A stretch of 38,211 bases of DNA, from NCBI GenBank assembly GCA_013365325.1, contig JABVXV010000462.1, positions 1 through 38,211 of the forward strand, given 5' to 3'. The notes beneath the pieces are model-generated. The model did no database searches and was not told where the DNA came from. It saw only the letters and a list, made by a program, of their open reading frames with translations. Positions 34,896-38,211 of the stretch are shown here, piece after piece; the first letter of the stretch is position 1; the number at the start of each line of letters is the position of its first letter. The translations under genes and the position numbers were made by a program. This stretch comes from Dipetalonema caudispina. Its lineage: Eukaryota; Nematoda; Chromadorea; Rhabditida; Onchocercidae.

Positions 34896-36003
34896 ATTCT
34901 AAACCTTAATAATACTATGTTTCTATCTTTTATGTAATTCCCGCAACTTATAGGATTTGACAAAGCAATGCTTGCTAATATTTAACATGTAATTGAATGT
35001 GAAGAATAGTACTTCATCTGTGAAATCTACTAAAATTGACACTGAAACCACTGTCATAAAACGATGGTAATGTACGAGATGGAATCGTTGCGCTGTGGAT
35101 TATTGCATGAAATAACCGGAGAAATCAAATGATCCATAGGAAAACGTTATGCAGCATAGAATTTAGTTGGTTACAGAGAAAATGTTTTTATCAGGACCCT
35201 CTTTGCTGGAAGTATTTCAAACGCTGGGCTATTCAGCAAGATGTTAAGAAAAAATCAGTTAAGTTTAACGCAGTAGTTGCACAATACAAAAGATATTATA
35301 AAATGATAGGAAAGACGCTTTAAAAATATTTACTTCCTGAGGTTTATTTGTATTTCAAATGGATGAGTTAGAGTCGATTTATAAAGTGGTATTTTTAATT
35401 TGAGCTTGGCTTACTCGAATGATATGTAAAAAGCAGCACTATCGAAGTTTTTGAGATTTTATTCATTATAGGATGAGCTTTATGATAGCATGTATCTTAT
35501 ATTGTGAATCGCTGGTAATCTTTCTGTATTTTGTAGTACCGAATGTATTTCAATTCTCAAGTTTCTGGTATTTTCTTTTGCTATTCAGATTATTATTCTT
35601 TGCTGTATATATTTAATCATTATAACGTTTAACTAGCATTTAATCATGAAATAAATTATTAATGAAGAAGTAATTAATAGGGAATAGAATTGATAAGATT
35701 AAATAAACATCTATGCTTATTCTGTCATAGCTAATTTTTTTCCTTCTTAAGTGCATAATGGTATCTGTAGAACAAGTATTATGCTTACCAGAATTAATCG
35801 CACGATTCCTATTTTATGAGTCATGTTTTATTTACTGTTAAATTAAACTTAAAATGAAATACGGAAATTATTGTTTACATGAACAACCCGAGAATCCGCA
35901 ATAATTGGGAAATATTTGTAAAATCTTGGATTAACGCATTCCAGTCATCTTCTAATATTCTTATAAAACAGTAAGCTTACTGCCTAGGATAAAATCTGCC
36001 TAC

Positions 36004-36199
36004 CTTTTTTATTGCAACATTTAAATCCACCATTAAAATGACGAGTGTTTAAATAATTTTTACCTGAATAACTTTCTTTAATCAATACAAACTTGTCAAG
36101 AGTATTTTTTGTATATCCCAAGGTTGTTATAATGGCTTTAATTTTTTTCCCCGTGTGTTTGCATGGGGATTTTACTTTTAATACCTGGTTTATTTGCAT
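36004..36199 (-). CDS. Possible first coding exon of an unrecognised basic protein
   Basis: Minus-strand frame from ATG 36199 to a donor AAAAAG|GTAGGC at 36004/36003. It encodes MQINQVLKVKSPCKHTGKK, then ITTLGYTKNTLDKFVLIKES and RHFNGGFKCCNKK. The mix of Gly, Thr, Cys, His and Lys is unlike the Phe/Ile/Lys noise of most frames here. The codon after the donor is split (phase 1). No partner exon was located on the minus strand to the left. I do not recognise the family, and AG at 36185 could make this an internal exon instead. Confidence 0.35.
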
Positions 36200-36805
36200 A
36201 GGTTTTTTATTTTTTATTTTTTTTTTTTTTTTAAAAAAAAAATAAAAAATATTTTTTTTTTTTTCTTTCCAAGCGCATCATGCTTCCCAGTCCATCTTTT
36301 AATTTTAAATACCTTAATAGGCATGTTATTACATATTTATGTTTTTTTTCTTCACATTTTATCGCTTTTTATTTCTTTCATCTTTTTAAAACCAAGCACA
36401 AAGTTATTTTAGTAAAAAATGGTACAGAACACTTTTTCCCGAAGAAAGAAGTAGAGGAAAAATATCAATTAGTTAAAATAGAAAGATCTTTCCATCAGTT
36501 TCTTTTTCATCTTTCTTTTTAGCACCGTTGACAGTATCTCAAAATACGAGACATTTCCCAATTCAAATGTTTTTAAAAATATTGTTTGCATATTTTGCAT
36601 GTTTTTTTTTTTTTTTTTTTTTTTCCAAAAGAAGAAATCCTTTCCTTTCTGTTCACATTGCATTCCTTAAACTGCGATGAGAAAAACGGACAATATCACA
36701 TTCAGAAAGGCTTAAAAAATAAAAACGAGTTGATATGAGCTTATGCATTTATGAAAAAGCATTTTGGTTTTTTGGTGTTATTTGATTTAAATCATTGAAA
36801 TGCAG

Positions 36806-37231
36806 GAAAAAGCTTGATGCTGAACTGGAACGAGTCATAAAAATATATCATCCAGAACGAAACAATAATATTCAAAAAAGGAAAAAAAAAAAAGGGAAAA
36901 ACAGCATGCCTATTAAAACTTCCCCAGCTTCTTTCCTTATCACATGGTATGGATTAACAGAGGATGGAAAAAAGTGAATTGATAGGAATTTCTTAGGTAT
37001 CATTGTTTCACTACGAGGATGATGAGTGGCGGAAGGAGTAATAATAGGTCTGAAACAGGAATCAGTGGATTCACTTTTTGTTTGACTCGCATACTAATTT
37101 CCATAGAGAATGATCCGGAAAACTTTCTTTCTATGCATGCGAGAATAAAAGCTATCACGGTCGCCCATTGCTGGAATACAATGTCAGTGACACAAAATGC
37201 TAATTTTAGGAAGTTAGTCAATAAAGAATAA
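36806..37231 (+). CDS. Possible two-exon 3' end of an unrecognised gene
   Basis: Exon A, 36806-36946, follows ATGCAG and reads KKLDAELERVIKIYHPERNN, then a Lys-rich run and ASFLITW. Its donor ACATG|GTATGG splits Trp in phase 2. A 50-nt intron ends in TTTCTTAG at 36996. Exon B, 36997-37231, continues in the matching phase (YHCFTTRMMSGG, then RILISIENDPENFLSMHARI) to a TAA. The phase agreement and the extra open codons back to the acceptor support a real join, though a one-in-three chance match is possible. No initiator ATG is visible, so upstream exons would be needed. No domain is recognised. Confidence 0.33.
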
Positions 37232-38211
37232 ATGATATGAATGATTTAATTGAATATGATTGAATATGAATGGATATATTAAAAGAGACTTGAAATAGGA
37301 ATAACAGAACTGCATATTGACGCCCAACACTTCGCAAGGTAATTATTGTTCGCTAATTCGCAGGAATTGTGGAGGAACGGTTGATTAGCTCCAAATATTT
37401 AGGATTGAATTTCCACAGCATGAATTTTGCTTCGAATTCTAACTGAAATTTCTTTGCATTTATTTTGCATTAAATTTTGAGCTTCTTATAGTATCGCTTT
37501 CATTTTTTTTAATTAGTTTTTAATAGTTTCTGATTCAAACTAGACTTTAAACGACTTCAAATCAGAGATTCCCTAATCAATAGCCAAATCTTATAATTCC
37601 ATTGGAATATTGAACTTTCTGATTGGTTCCATAATAGCATAAATTAACTGACGGCAAAATATTGAAACAAGAACTGTTGAAGAAATTTCATTTGATAGTC
37701 CCAAAATGGTACATACTACAAGCAAGTAATGTTTATTTCGTTATTCTTTACTCATTTAATTTGAGAAAATAACAGAAGTTTACATTGGATAAAAAAAATC
37801 GTTTTTTATGCAGAAAGACACTGACCACAAAGTATGTAATATGCGGAGATCAAATTGAGAAATATTAGGAATTATGAATAGAGCGATTAATGTTCTCTAT
37901 AATGAACAAAAGGATGGAACAATTTTTTAATACATTTGAGTAATACATTTGCATATCATTCTGGGCATTGTTAGAGTAACACCTGGGGGGAGGAAATGAT
38001 CTTATGAATATTGATTTTCGTTCTTGATTTTTTTTTCTTAAATTGATTGCCTAATTAGTTTAGACTGCGTATAAGATAAGACTAGAAAAAAAAAAAAAAA
38101 TGTAACGTGTATGATGCTTGGCGTATGTAGTAACAGTGCTATGGACAATTTTAATTAAATTGAAATGTAAAATTTCACTTTATTTTATCACCAATAATCA
38201 TATGTTTTTGT

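Larger units (their letters stand above)
34560..38211. other. Region downstream of ADA2: 3' UTR and unresolved small exons
   Basis: This stretch is less AT-rich than the left of the window. It probably begins with the ADA2 3' UTR; AATAAA occurs at 34848-34853 and others near 35650-35710. Three coding-looking segments are listed separately. A short ORF at 35130-35323 ends in SVKFNAVVAQYKRYYKMIGKTL-like sequence without recognisable homology. From 37240 to the right edge I see no gene, only AT-rich DNA with poly(A)/poly(T) tracts. Confidence 0.5.

Overview
This is an AT-rich eukaryotic nuclear window crowded with poly(A)/poly(T) tracts and microsatellites. Two multi-intron protein genes can be followed exon by exon. 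All their introns are GT-AG, most acceptors read TTTTCAG/TTTTTAG, and both coding starts lie directly against such an acceptor, as expected where spliced-leader trans-splicing caps mRNAs. Together with the animal-type proteins this points to a nematode, perhaps a filarial or other spirurid. The species cannot be fixed from the sequence.

Layout. 1-7527: gene-poor, repeat-rich DNA. 7528-8259 (minus): a 244-codon first coding exon of an unrecognised basic, Ser/Thr-rich protein, with its 3' exons unresolved. 8260-15845: intergenic, with an (ATC)n tract, clustered ACGTG palindromes and one weak exon candidate. 15879-21397 (minus): complete 13-exon alanine aminotransferase gene, 521 codons plus stop, with a poly(A) signal just after the stop and a DR1-type nuclear-receptor site about 0.6 kb upstream. 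22020-28478: intergenic, with a 93-nt A run, a GATA/bZIP-like cluster and a structured GC-richer island ending in T10. 28479-28968: a 29-bp minisatellite with higher-order structure. 29310-34559 (plus): 16-exon ADA2 transcriptional adaptor gene, 644 codons plus stop. 34560-38211: several coding-looking exons on both strands that could not be named.

How the genes relate. The aminotransferase links alanine/pyruvate with glutamate/2-oxoglutarate. ADA2 is the chromatin adaptor that holds a GCN5-type acetyltransferase in SAGA/ATAC-like complexes. They are on opposite strands, 5' end to 5' end, about 8 kb apart, and nothing suggests they share a pathway or operon. The most unusual items are the 29-bp array with embedded inverted monomers just upstream of ADA2, a fossil copy of ADA2 exon 12 inside the preceding intron, the structured island at 26.2 kb, and the nuclear-receptor-like site upstream of the aminotransferase.
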